From Actinoplanes missouriensis 431 (GTDB lineage: Bacteria; Actinomycetota; Actinomycetes; Mycobacteriales; Micromonosporaceae), in NCBI RefSeq assembly GCF_000284295.1, contig NC_017093.1, forward strand, positions 3,658,001 to 3,722,000: DNA of 64,000 nucleotides, given 5' to 3'. The notes beneath the pieces are model-generated. The model was given only the letters and a program-made list of their open reading frames with translations, was not told the origin of the DNA and made no database searches. Made by a program: the position numbers and the translations under genes. Every line of letters begins with the position of its first letter. The first letter of the stretch is position 1. Shown piece after piece: positions 42,820-50,220 of this stretch.

Positions 42820-43457
42820 GGGCGCTTATCCTCCGCGGTGGCTGGGAGGGGCACGAGCCGGTCGCGTGCACCGAGCTGTTCCGCGACTTCCTCACCGGCA
42901 ACGGGTTCACCGTGCGGGTCGCGGAGAGCCTCGACGTCTACACCGATCCGGCCGCGCTCGCCGGCGCCGGGCTGATCGTCCAGTGCTGGACCGGCGCCCG
43001 TTTCACCCCCGAGCAGGCGAACGGTCTGGTCCGGCACATCCGGTCCGGCGCCGGCTTCGCCGGCTGGCACGGTGGGATCATCGCGACCGGGTACGAGTCG
43101 GAGCACTACCAGTTCATGGTGGGCGGCCGGTTCGTCGGCCATCCCGGCGGTTTCGTGGACTACACGGTGGACATCGCCGGTGAGCATCCGGTCACGGCCG
43201 GTCTGGAGAGCTTCCGGGTGCACACCGAGCAGTACTTCTGCCACGTCGACCCGACCCTGGAGGTGCTCGCCACCACCACGTTCACCGGCGATCACGGCGC
43301 GCCGGAGACGGCCGGGGCGGTGATGCCGGTGGCGTGGACCCGGCGGTTCGGGGCCGGACGGGTCTTCGTGTGCACGCTCGGGCACGGTCCGGACGATCTC
43401 CGAGTCCCGCAGACGCGCACGATGATCGAACGAGGCCTGCTCTGGGCGGCCGGTTAG
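42816..43457 (+). CDS. ThuA-like domain protein
   Basis: 213 residues. The glutamine-amidotransferase-like ThuA pattern is visible: ALILRGGWEGHEP at the start, GLIVQCWTG, then FAGWHGG and PVAWTRRFGAGRVFVCTLGH towards the end. ThuA proteins are linked to trehalose or sugar (keto-glucoside) metabolism in rhizobia and others. Cytoplasmic, no signal peptide. Divergent from the SARP-like gene with about 136 bases between. Confidence 0.9.
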   Translation: MRALILRGGWEGHEPVACTELFRDFLTGNGFTVRVAESLDVYTDPAALAGAGLIVQCWTGARFTPEQANGLVRHIRSGAGFAGWHGGIIATGYESEHYQFMVGGRFVGHPGGFVDYTVDIAGEHPVTAGLESFRVHTEQYFCHVDPTLEVLATTTFTGDHGAPETAGAVMPVAWTRRFGAGRVFVCTLGHGPDDLRVPQTRTMIERGLLWAAG

Positions 43458-43485
43458 TCTCATCCTCTGCGGAGGGTGCGCGGCG

Positions 43486-43499
43486 GATCACCGGTGATC
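43486..43499. promoter_or_regulatory. 14-base perfect palindrome before the Bax-inhibitor-like gene
   Basis: GATCACCGGTGATC, 11 bases upstream of the GTG start. It could be an operator or a small hairpin in the leader covering the ribosome-binding region. Confidence 0.4.
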
Positions 43500-43510
43500 A
43501 GAGTGGTGGC

Positions 43511-44167
43511 GTGGACGAGACCTACGCGTACCGCCCGGCCCGGCTCGCCACCCGGGATCACGGGCACATCCTGTTCGCACAGACGATGGCCTACGTCGCC
43601 GGGACGACCGGGTTGTTCGCGCTCGGGGCGTACCTGGGCCGGAATCTGCCCACCGGCGCCGCGTTCCTCGCCTACCTCGCCTCGTTTGCCGCCCTGATCG
43701 CGATGCAGTTCACCGTGCGCCGGTCACGGCAGACGACTGTCGCGCTGCTCGCCGCGTTCGGGCTGCTGATGGGCGTGGCGATCGCGCCGACGCTCGTCTA
43801 CTACGCGAGCACCGACCCGCAGGCGCTCTGGCAGGCCGGTTCGGCGACGGCGCTGTTCGTGGCCGCGTTCGGCGCCGCCGGGTACGCCACCCGCCGCGAC
43901 CTGAGCGCGCTGGCCCGGATCTGTTTCTGGGCGCTGGTGGCGCTGCTCGTCTTCGGCATCGTGCTGATCTTCGTGAACATCCCGTACGGGTCGCTGGTCT
44001 ACTCGGTGCTCGGGCTGGTGATCTTCGCGGGCTTCATCATGATCGATTTTCAGCGGCTGCGGCGCTCCTCGGACGTCGACGTGGCGCCGCTGCTGGCGGC
44101 CTCGATCTTCCTCGACATCCTCAACGTGTTCCTCTTCTTCCTGCGCATCTTCCGCGGCAGCCGGTGA
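43511..44167 (+). CDS. Bax inhibitor-1 (BI-1/YccA) family membrane protein
   Basis: 218 residues from the GTG of VDETYAYRPARLATRDHGHILF. Seven hydrophobic segments, ending with the family tail FIMIDFQRLRRSSDVDVAPLLAASIFLDILNVFLFFLRIF, whose Asp residues form the pH-sensing latch in BI-1 channels. Probably an inner-membrane ion-leak or stress-response protein. A possible overlapping ORF begins at its stop codon (GTGA). Confidence 0.92.
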   Translation: MDETYAYRPARLATRDHGHILFAQTMAYVAGTTGLFALGAYLGRNLPTGAAFLAYLASFAALIAMQFTVRRSRQTTVALLAAFGLLMGVAIAPTLVYYASTDPQALWQAGSATALFVAAFGAAGYATRRDLSALARICFWALVALLVFGIVLIFVNIPYGSLVYSVLGLVIFAGFIMIDFQRLRRSSDVDVAPLLAASIFLDILNVFLFFLRIFRGSR

Positions 44168-44457
44168 CCCTGCCGTCGGCCCGCCCGTCGGTCCGCCCGT
44201 CGGCGCGCTCGTCGGTCCGCCCGTCGGCGCGCTCGTCGGTCCGCTCGTCGGTCCGCCCGTCGGTCCGCCCGTCGGTCCGCTCGTCGGTTCGCCCGTCGGC
44301 CCGCTCGTCGGGCGAAGGCTCGGGCAAAGGTGCGTCATGGTGCCTCGCATGCGGCCATATGAGGGCGACCGAGAACCGGCCTACGACTGTCGTCGCTGAT
44401 GTGGTGGACGACCGCATCGTGTTCGTCGAGGTCCTCCACCGTCCACCGCTCAGCTGA
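44164..44457 (+). CDS. Possible 97-residue ORF with Arg-Pro-Ser-Val repeats
   Basis: GTG start overlaps the BI-1 stop codon (GTGA). The first half is RPSVRPSARSS-type repeats encoded by 12-base tandem DNA repeats. The second half (WCLACGHMRATENRPTTVV to VFVEVLHRPPLS) has a plausible protein composition and GC-rich third positions. No family recognised. It may be a real coupled gene or a chance frame through repeats. Confidence 0.35.
   Translation: MTLPSARPSVRPSARSSVRPSARSSVRSSVRPSVRPSVRSSVRPSARSSGEGSGKGASWCLACGHMRATENRPTTVVADVVDDRIVFVEVLHRPPLS
44174..44305. repeat. Eleven 12-base tandem repeats
   Basis: Units of the form CGTCGG(T/C/G)(C/T)CGC(C/T), commonest CGTCGGTCCGCC, directly after the Bax-inhibitor-like gene. 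They have no spacers of unique sequence, so this is a minisatellite, not CRISPR. Confidence 0.9.
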
Positions 44458-44562
44458 CGGGGCGCGCTCGGAAAGCGCCCAGGCAGAAGGCGTCGGCGGA
44501 CGCGAACCGCCATCGCGGGCGCTGACCGCCCGCTGCTGGACGGTCCAAGGGCTCTGCCCACC

Positions 44563-44632
44563 GACCGGATCACCCCGTGCCGATCGCCTGGCCAGGCGAC
44601 CGGATCACCCCGTGCCGATCGCCTGGCCAGGC
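44563..44632. repeat. 35-base perfect tandem duplication
   Basis: Two identical units starting GACCGGATCACCCCGTGCCG and ending CCTGGCCAGGC, at 44563-44597 and 44598-44632. Probably a recent local duplication upstream of the interspersed repeat. Confidence 0.85.
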
Positions 44633-44672
44633 CGGAGCCGAGATCATTTGAATCGACGTGGCAGGGGGGCGA

Positions 44673-45075
44673 TCGCGAGCCGTAGCGCAGGCAGGCAAAA
44701 CGCTCGGGAAGCCTGCGTCGGCTACGGCTCGCGGGTCCGGGCCGTAGGTGAGCGCGGTGATCATGCTGGTTTAGCCTGTCCCGGCTACGGCTCGCGGGCC
44801 GAAATGCCCACTCAGCCTCAGTTGATCTCCAGTTTCGGGCGGGGAGGGGCAGGGCGGCTCACGGTGGGCCCGGGTGTGGGTGGCGGCTCACGGTGCGGCT
44901 CTGGCGCGGGGCGGCGGCGCACGAAGTTCGCCGCGATCGACTCCCCGCTCACGCGGCGAGATTCACGCCGGCCGCGATGAGGTCGCACGGAAACGGTTCG
45001 TGTGCCTTCATCCCTGCCCTGGCGTTGGTGGATCGCCACACAGGCGTTGGGTGTGACCTCGTCCGCGCGGCGCCC
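44673..45075. repeat. Interspersed repeat, copy 2 (hairpin module plus long module)
   Basis: Starts with a hairpin whose arms CGCGAGCCGTAGC (44674-44686) and GCTACGGCTCGCG (44721-44733) are perfect. This is followed by GTGATCATGCTGG, CTCAGCCTCAGTTGATCTCC and a region with GCGGCTCACGGTG repeated twice, and ends near TGTGACCTCGTC. It contains a 46-base block (44982-45027) identical to 59907-59952 in copy 3. No transposase or target duplication recognised. Substitutions between copies are not concentrated at one codon position, arguing against coding. Confidence 0.75.
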
Positions 45076-45477
45076 TGGAAGATCTCGACCGTTTGCACGC
45101 CCGGATTGTCGGCGGACCCGGCGACGCCGATGATGCGCCAGCGGCGGTGGCGCGGTCGGGTGTTGGCGAAGTGACTGAAACCCGGCTCGCTCACAGGTGC
45201 TCCCGTTCTGGTGCTCGCGGATGAGGAACCCCAGTGTGACCTCTCGGGACCATGGGGTTCTCCGGAGATCAACCCTGGGCTTCGCCATCCCCGCGCCCGC
45301 CCTCCCGAGCCAACTCCATCAGTGCACCGCGCGCCCGGCGGCAGTAAGAACCCGTGCGAGAAGTCCAGCGCCTGGGCGACTAAGCGGTGAAGTGCTCATG
45401 GAGTTCGCGGCGGCTCCGCATCGAGGAACCGGATCCGCCCGGGGATGCCTGACAGGAGGTGTCAGGGAAGGGCCGCC

Positions 45478-45942
45478 ATGATCACTCCCGTGAACGACTT
45501 CGATTTCTTCCTCGGTAACTGGAACGTGGTCAACCGCCGCCTCACGAAGCTCTTCGTGGGCAGCGACGAGTGGTACTCGTTCCCCGGCACCTCCACCTGC
45601 CACCAGGTCTTCGGCGGCGGCGGCAACTTCGACGAGATCGACTTCCCGACGCTGGGCTTCCGCGGGTGCACGCTGCGCCTGTTCGACGTGGAGCGCCGGG
45701 AATGGTCCCTGTACTGGGCCGACAGCCGGACCGGCGTGCTCGGCGCCCCGGTGGCGGGCACCTTCGCCGGCGGCCGCGGCGACTTCTACGGCGACGACGT
45801 CCTCGACGGCCGGCCGATCCGGGCGCACTACATCTGGTCGGACATCACGCCGGACTCGGCGCGGTGGGAGCAGGAGTTCTCCGCCGACGGCGGGCAGACC
45901 TGGGAGTCCAACTGGGTCATGGAGTTCACCCGCCGGCCCTGA
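45478..45942 (+). CDS. Conserved hypothetical protein (DUF1579-like lipocalin-type)
   Basis: 154 residues: MITPVNDFDFFLGNWNVVNRRLTKLF, then LRLFDVERREWSLYWAD, WEQEFSADGGQTWESNWVMEF, the beta-barrel pattern of small proteins used to correct for mean field in DUF1579/lipocalin-like families. Trp-rich, no signal peptide. The function is unknown. Its last 17 bases overlap the convergent STAS-HATPase gene. Confidence 0.8.
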   Translation: MITPVNDFDFFLGNWNVVNRRLTKLFVGSDEWYSFPGTSTCHQVFGGGGNFDEIDFPTLGFRGCTLRLFDVERREWSLYWADSRTGVLGAPVAGTFAGGRGDFYGDDVLDGRPIRAHYIWSDITPDSARWEQEFSADGGQTWESNWVMEFTRRP

Positions 45943-46675
45943 TCAGCGCCCACACGATCTTGCCGCCGCCCGTCGTCGTCGTCGCACCCCAGTGGGTGGC
46001 CATCGCCGCCACGATGCGCAGGCCCCGGCCCGTGCCGGGCAGCATGATGGTGCTCGTCGGCGGCGGCCGGTCGGCGATCCGTGGCAGGCGGAGGTCGCCG
46101 TCCTGCACGGAGATCCGCAAATACCTCTCGGTGTACGCGGTGAACACGTCGAACGCCGTGCCGGCGTGCGTGATCGCGTTCGTGGCCAGCTCGGAGGCGA
46201 TCAGCTGGGCCGGGTCACGCAGGTGGTCCAGGTCCCAGCCGGCGCACGCCTCGCCGAGCATGACCCGGGCGCCGCCCACGCTCGCCGCCACCGGTGGGAA
46301 CCACCGCCGCACCCAGCGCGGCACATAGGCGCGTGCCACCACCTGCGCCTCGGACTGATGCTCGTACAGGGCGACGAACGTGCGGTAGGCCGCGAAGTCC
46401 CGCCGCAGGGCCGGGTCGCCGACGCAGAGCAGCAGGGGCACGCCCCAGGTGTTCAGGGCGTTGTGGGAGAGGGTCGGGAAGACGCTCAACCGGCCGGCGC
46501 CGTCGTGGCTGAGCTCGCCGAGGTCGACGATCACCGCGGTGGGGCACTCGGCCACGGCCTTGCCGATCACGCTGCGCATCGCCGGTGAGCTGGTCTGATT
46601 CAGTTCGCCGGCGACGCGTACCGTGGTGATCCCGGTGTCGAGGCTCCGCTCCACCGATGTCTTCATGTTGGTCAT
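45926..46675 (-). CDS. STAS domain-HATPase fusion (anti-sigma-antagonist/anti-sigma kinase-like)
   Basis: 249 residues. The N-terminal STAS part (ITTVRVAGELNQTSSPAMRSVIGKA, VIVDLGELSHDGAGRL) is joined to a C-terminal RsbW-type HATPase (SELATNAITHAG; GDLRLPRIAD; TGRGLRIVAAMATHWGA). In SpoIIAA/RsbV the phosphorylated Ser follows Asp in a DSSG motif; here it is DGAG, so the partner-switching Ser is absent. The start at ATG 46675 is preferred; ATG 46666 is possible. Divergent from a sensor kinase. May regulate a sigma factor encoded elsewhere. Confidence 0.85.
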   Translation of the reverse strand: MTNMKTSVERSLDTGITTVRVAGELNQTSSPAMRSVIGKAVAECPTAVIVDLGELSHDGAGRLSVFPTLSHNALNTWGVPLLLCVGDPALRRDFAAYRTFVALYEHQSEAQVVARAYVPRWVRRWFPPVAASVGGARVMLGEACAGWDLDHLRDPAQLIASELATNAITHAGTAFDVFTAYTERYLRISVQDGDLRLPRIADRPPPTSTIMLPGTGRGLRIVAAMATHWGATTTTGGGKIVWALIRAGG

Positions 46676-46852
46676 CCCGACTGTGACGGGTGGCTCGCCC
46701 CCATACTCAACGCTTGTCGGTTGCCTCCCGGCAAGCCTCCGGTGGGGGGACGCCGCGCCGGCCGGGGCGCCTCTGCGCGCCTCCTCGGCGCCCTGCCCTG
46801 AGGGCGTCGCTGATTCCCGGCGCCCGCGGTGCCGTCGCCGGTAGCCTGGAGC

Positions 46853-46887
46853 GGGGAACCTGTGACGACAGCTGGGAACCTGTGACG
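46853..46887. repeat. 21-base-spaced direct repeat upstream of the sensor kinase
   Basis: GGGAACCTGTGACG at 46853-46866 and again at 46874-46887, two helical turns apart and ending 12 bases before the kinase start. Could be tandem binding sites for a response regulator. Confidence 0.45.
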
Positions 46888-46898
46888 GCTGGGAGGCG

Positions 46899-48497
46899 AT
46901 GGCCGTGGAGGACGCCCCGGTCCGTCGGGGCCTGTGGGCGTACGCGCTGGCGGTGATCACGGTCGCCCTCGCCGTGATGCCGTTCGCGGGCCATCGGCTG
47001 GCCGTTCACTCGTACCTGATGGTCGTGTTCCTGGTCCTGATGGTGGCGGGCGATCTGCTGACCGCCCATCTGCTGATGCAGCAGTTCCTGGCCGGCGGGC
47101 GGCCGGCGACGCTGGGCCTGTCGTCGGCCTACCTCTACGCCGCCCTCCTGATGATGGTGTACGCCGCCGTCTCCGCCAGGATCCAGCGCGCGGGCGCCGA
47201 TTCGACGTGGGCCGAGGTCTGCGGCCCGTGGCTCTTCCTCGCCGTCGTGTCCGGGTTTCCGCTGCTTGTGGCCGTGCTGCCGGTGGGGCTGGGCGGGGTG
47301 GCGCGGACCCGGCGGCGTGCCGTCGCCGCGGCGGCGATCGTGGCTGTGCTCGTGCTGGCGGGCGCGGTGGCGGGCACCGTCGTCGCCGCCGCGGACCTGC
47401 TGCCCCGGATGTACGAGGGCGGCGCGCCGACGACGGCCGGCCGGTGGGTGGTGGGCGTGGCGTTGCTGGTCACCGCGGCCGGCCTGCTGGCGGTGATCCG
47501 GAATCTGCGCCACCGGCCCCGGGCGGAACAGTGGGTGGTGGTGGCGCTCAGCGCGTCCCTGGCCACCGTGATCCTGTACATGTCCGGCCCGTACCGTTAC
47601 ACGCTGGGTTACTACGTGGCGCGCGTGACGCTGCTGGTCTCCTCCGGGGTGGTGCTGCTGGCCCTGCTCGCGGAGACCGCGAATTTATACCGTCGGCTGT
47701 CGGCGGCCCACGAGGACCTCGACCACGCGCATCGGGAGCTGAGCCGCCGGGCCGAGGACCTGGAGGCCGCCGGCGCGTGGAAGAGCGACATCATCGCGAC
47801 GCTCACCCACGAGATCAATCAGCCGCTGGCGGTGATCTCGGCGTACTCCGAGGAACTGACCCAGGAGTGGGACACCACCACCGACGGCGAGCGGCGCGCC
47901 GCCGTCCAGGCGCTGGGCAACCGCGTCGACCAGTTGCTCGACATGGCTGCTCACCTGCTGGCGCTCTGCCGGGCCGAGCCGGGCGAGATCCGTACCCAAT
48001 CGGTTGTCGTCCCGGTCGAGAAGGCGCTGGCCCGGGCCACCGACAACCTGACGAAGCAGGCCCGGGCGCGGGTCACCGTGGGCCCGGTCCCGCCCGGCGC
48101 GGCGGTCTGGGCCGACCCGGTGCACCTGCACGAGGTGCTGACCAACTTCATCACGAACGCGGTGAAGTACAGCGCCGGCGACATCGTCGTGTCGGCGGCG
48201 CTGGACGGCACCGGTGCCACGGTGCGGTTCGCGGTCACCGACGAGGGGAACGGGGTGCCGCCGGACTTCGTCGAGCACCTGTTCGACCGGTTCACCCAGG
48301 CCGGCCAGCCCGGCGGGGAGCGGACCGGCGCCGGCTTCGGCCTCTACCTCTCCCGGCTGCTCGCCGAGGCCAACCACGGCCAGATCTGGTACGAGTCGGT
48401 GGTCCCGCACGGCAGCCGGTTCCTGCTGCGCCTGCCCTGCGCCCAGCGACACCCGTCACTGCACCTACCGGACGAGTTCTCGGCCACCCGCCAGTGA
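46899..48497 (+). CDS. Membrane sensor histidine kinase (orphan)
   Basis: 532 residues from the ATG just after GGGAGG (3-base spacing); the GTG at 46905 has a better spacing and may be the true start. About eight hydrophobic segments to residue 265, MASE-like. Then a linker helix, HisKA with the phosphoacceptor in TLTHEINQPLAVISAYSEEL (about residue 304) and HATPase (NFITNAVKYSAGD; DEGNGVPPDFVEHLFDRF; GAGFGLYLSRLLAEA). No response regulator is adjacent. Its 3' end overlaps the convergent SDR gene by 33 bases. Confidence 0.92.
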   Translation: MAVEDAPVRRGLWAYALAVITVALAVMPFAGHRLAVHSYLMVVFLVLMVAGDLLTAHLLMQQFLAGGRPATLGLSSAYLYAALLMMVYAAVSARIQRAGADSTWAEVCGPWLFLAVVSGFPLLVAVLPVGLGGVARTRRRAVAAAAIVAVLVLAGAVAGTVVAAADLLPRMYEGGAPTTAGRWVVGVALLVTAAGLLAVIRNLRHRPRAEQWVVVALSASLATVILYMSGPYRYTLGYYVARVTLLVSSGVVLLALLAETANLYRRLSAAHEDLDHAHRELSRRAEDLEAAGAWKSDIIATLTHEINQPLAVISAYSEELTQEWDTTTDGERRAAVQALGNRVDQLLDMAAHLLALCRAEPGEIRTQSVVVPVEKALARATDNLTKQARARVTVGPVPPGAAVWADPVHLHEVLTNFITNAVKYSAGDIVVSAALDGTGATVRFAVTDEGNGVPPDFVEHLFDRFTQAGQPGGERTGAGFGLYLSRLLAEANHGQIWYESVVPHGSRFLLRLPCAQRHPSLHLPDEFSATRQ

Positions 48498-49226
48498 CAC
48501 CGTCTGCCCGTTGACGTGCCCGTTCGCCGCCGAGGCCAGGTAGGTGATCGCGGAGGCGACGTCGTCGGGCGTGCAGATCCGGCCGGTGGGCGTCCTCCGG
48601 GACTCCGACGCGACCGCCTCCGGTCCCAGGAACGGCGCGGTCAGCGCCCGGTCGGTCAGCGTGAAGCCGGGGCGCACGACGTTCGTGAGGATGCCGTGGC
48701 GGGCCTCCCGGACGGCGAGCACGCGCGCCGCGGTCTCGAGCGCGCCCTTGGCGGTGGCGTAGGCGAGCGGCCCGGCCATCGGCTGCTCGACGATGTCGGT
48801 CGAGACCACCACGACGCGTCCCCAGCCGGCGTCACGCATGGCCGGCAGGGCGGCGTCGATCAGCGCCGCCGTGCCGACCGTGTTCACCGTCAGCGACGTG
48901 GTGAGCCCGCTGATCTCGCCGGCGTCGAAGGACGGCCACTGCACGGCGTTGGCGACCAGGACGGCGACGGCTCCGAGACGTCCGGTGATCTCGTCGAGGA
49001 CGCCGGGGACGGTGGCCGGGTCCGCCTGATCCAGGTGGACGGCGAGGGCGCGGCCGCCGGCCCGGGTGATGGCGTCGACGACCTCACGGGCGCCGTCCTG
49101 GTTGGTGTGCCAGGCCACGGCGACGGCGGCGCCCTCGGCGGCCAGGTGCGCGGCGGCGGCGCGGCCGATCGCGCCGGAGGCCCCGGTGACGAGTGCGACC
49201 CTGTCGGACAGACCGGTTTCCATCAT
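48465..49226 (-). CDS. Short-chain dehydrogenase/reductase
   Basis: 253 residues from the ATG at 49226, with GGAG 4 bases upstream; ATGs at 49223 and 49235 are alternatives, the latter overlapping the operator. Rossmann motif TGASGAIG, NAV (for NNAG) near residue 95, catalytic Ser (VVVVSTDIVEQP) and YATAK. Classical NAD(P)H-dependent oxidoreductase; the substrate is unknown. Divergent from a MarR regulator with a 12-base-arm inverted repeat between them. Confidence 0.92.
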   Translation of the reverse strand: MMETGLSDRVALVTGASGAIGRAAAAHLAAEGAAVAVAWHTNQDGAREVVDAITRAGGRALAVHLDQADPATVPGVLDEITGRLGAVAVLVANAVQWPSFDAGEISGLTTSLTVNTVGTAALIDAALPAMRDAGWGRVVVVSTDIVEQPMAGPLAYATAKGALETAARVLAVREARHGILTNVVRPGFTLTDRALTAPFLGPEAVASESRRTPTGRICTPDDVASAITYLASAANGHVNGQTVSLAGGRELVR

Positions 49227-49232
49227 CAACTC

Positions 49233-49261
49233 CATAGTCGGCTATTGGTTAGCCGACTATG
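49233..49261. promoter_or_regulatory. Perfect 12-base inverted repeat (candidate MarR operator)
   Basis: CATAGTCGGCTA (49233-49244), TTGGT, TAGCCGACTATG (49250-49261). Within a 75-base divergent gap, overlapping the leader of the SDR gene and 29 bases upstream of the MarR -10. The size and symmetry fit a MarR dimer site. Confidence 0.75.
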
Positions 49262-49301
49262 TATCAGGAGGGCGGGAGGCGTCAACCCGTACACTGCCGG
49301 G

Positions 49302-49733
49302 GTGGATCTGACGGACGTCCTGGCTACCAACAAAGCCCTGGTCAAGGTGGCCAAGCTGTACCGCAGTGCCCAGGCTGACCTGCTGGGCGAGCTGGGCCTG
49401 CACCCCGGGCAGGACGTCCTGTTGTGGATGCTCGGCCAGGAGCCCGACGGGGTGACCGTCTCCGAGATCGCCGCCCGGATGGGCGTGGAGCAGCCCACGG
49501 TGACCCGTAGCCTGAGCCGTCTGGAGCAGGGTGACTGGTTCGTCCGGGAGCCCGTGCCGGGGGACCGCCGCGCCTCCCGGATCCGGCTGACCGGCAAGGG
49601 CCGGGCGATCGTCCCGCGGATCGAGGCGGCCTGGCGGACCCTCGCCGAGACCGCGACCGCCGGAATGGCGAGCGACAAGCGGGCCGTCCTGGTCGAGCTG
49701 CTGGAGACGGTGCGCGGCAACCTCCAGCGGTGA
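49302..49733 (+). CDS. MarR family transcriptional regulator
   Basis: 143 residues from the GTG. Winged HTH (VTVSEIAARMGVEQPTVTRSLSRLEQGDWFVREPVPGDRRASRIRLTGKG) framed by dimerisation helices. TACACT (49290-49295) ends 6 bases before the GTG and there is no ribosome-binding site: leaderless. Likely represses the divergent SDR gene and itself through the inverted repeat. Confidence 0.93.
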   Translation: MDLTDVLATNKALVKVAKLYRSAQADLLGELGLHPGQDVLLWMLGQEPDGVTVSEIAARMGVEQPTVTRSLSRLEQGDWFVREPVPGDRRASRIRLTGKGRAIVPRIEAAWRTLAETATAGMASDKRAVLVELLETVRGNLQR

Positions 49734-49758
49734 TCCGCCCGCTGTTAGTCTCCGTCGA

Positions 49759-50220
49759 ATGGGTGTTCTGTACGACTACTTCCGGGCGCCGAGCGTGGCC
49801 GCCGTCCGCGCGCACATGGACGAGAACGAGGCCGACTCGCCGCTGCTGGGCGACTTCGACGGCCTTGCTCTGAAGACCATCGATCCCGGCGTGATCCTGG
49901 GCCAGCTGATCGCTTTCGCGATGGGCCGGGAGTGGGGCACGGATCTGGTCGACGACCGCCTGGTCTGGCCGGAGGACGGCGAGCAGGACCCGGAGCACGA
50001 GGGCCCGTGGGTGACGGTTCTCGACGATCGCGTCCGGGACGTGCTCGCCGGGATCGCCACGGAGCGGGTGCCCGAGCTGGCCGAGCGGTGGGCGACCGTC
50101 GAGGAGTTCGGCGGGTTCGGCGACGCGGGCTACCTGCGTGAGGTGATCACCGACTTCACCGCCCTGGCGACCCGGGCTCGTGAGCAGGGGGAATCGCTCT
50201 ACTGCTGGATGACTCTCTAG
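49759..50220 (+). CDS. Conserved hypothetical protein (DUF1877-like)
   Basis: 153 residues starting MGVLYDYFRAPSVAAV, acidic, alpha-helical, with a conserved C-terminal TDFTALATRAREQGESLYCWMTL. I recognise it as a conserved actinobacterial hypothetical protein without known function. TAGTCT ends 7 bases before the ATG, suggesting a leaderless transcript. Its 3' end overlaps the convergent PAP2 gene by 65 bases. Confidence 0.75.
   Translation: MGVLYDYFRAPSVAAVRAHMDENEADSPLLGDFDGLALKTIDPGVILGQLIAFAMGREWGTDLVDDRLVWPEDGEQDPEHEGPWVTVLDDRVRDVLAGIATERVPELAERWATVEEFGGFGDAGYLREVITDFTALATRAREQGESLYCWMTL

Larger units (their letters stand above)
44458..45477. other. Gene-free, repeat-rich stretch
   Basis: About 1 kb without a convincing gene. 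It holds a 35-base tandem duplication (44563-44632) and the long copy of an interspersed repeat (44673-45075). Past 45080 come unremarkable G+C-rich bases and, just before the next gene, CTGACA-GGAGG-TGTCAG (a hairpin that exposes GGAGG in its loop). Open frames here on both strands lack consistent codon structure. Confidence 0.65.

Noticed and set aside
44174..44305. Twelve-base repeats as a CRISPR array
   Set aside because: Units are contiguous with no unique spacers and no cas genes are nearby; it is a minisatellite.
44399..44980. 193-residue plus-strand frame in the repeat-rich gap
   Set aside because: Runs through the tandem duplication and interspersed repeat; composition and lack of family resemblance argue for non-coding DNA.
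44818..45288. 156-residue minus-strand frame through the interspersed repeat, shared in part with copy 3
   Set aside because: Differences between the two copies are spread over codon positions and the frame is not preserved beyond the core, so the conservation is better explained as a repeat element.
45450..45466. CTGACA-GGAGG-TGTCAG as the ribosome-binding site of the gene at 45478
   Set aside because: GGAGG is about 20 bases from the ATG, too far; it may serve an upstream in-frame ATG, but that would add a poor-quality N-terminus.
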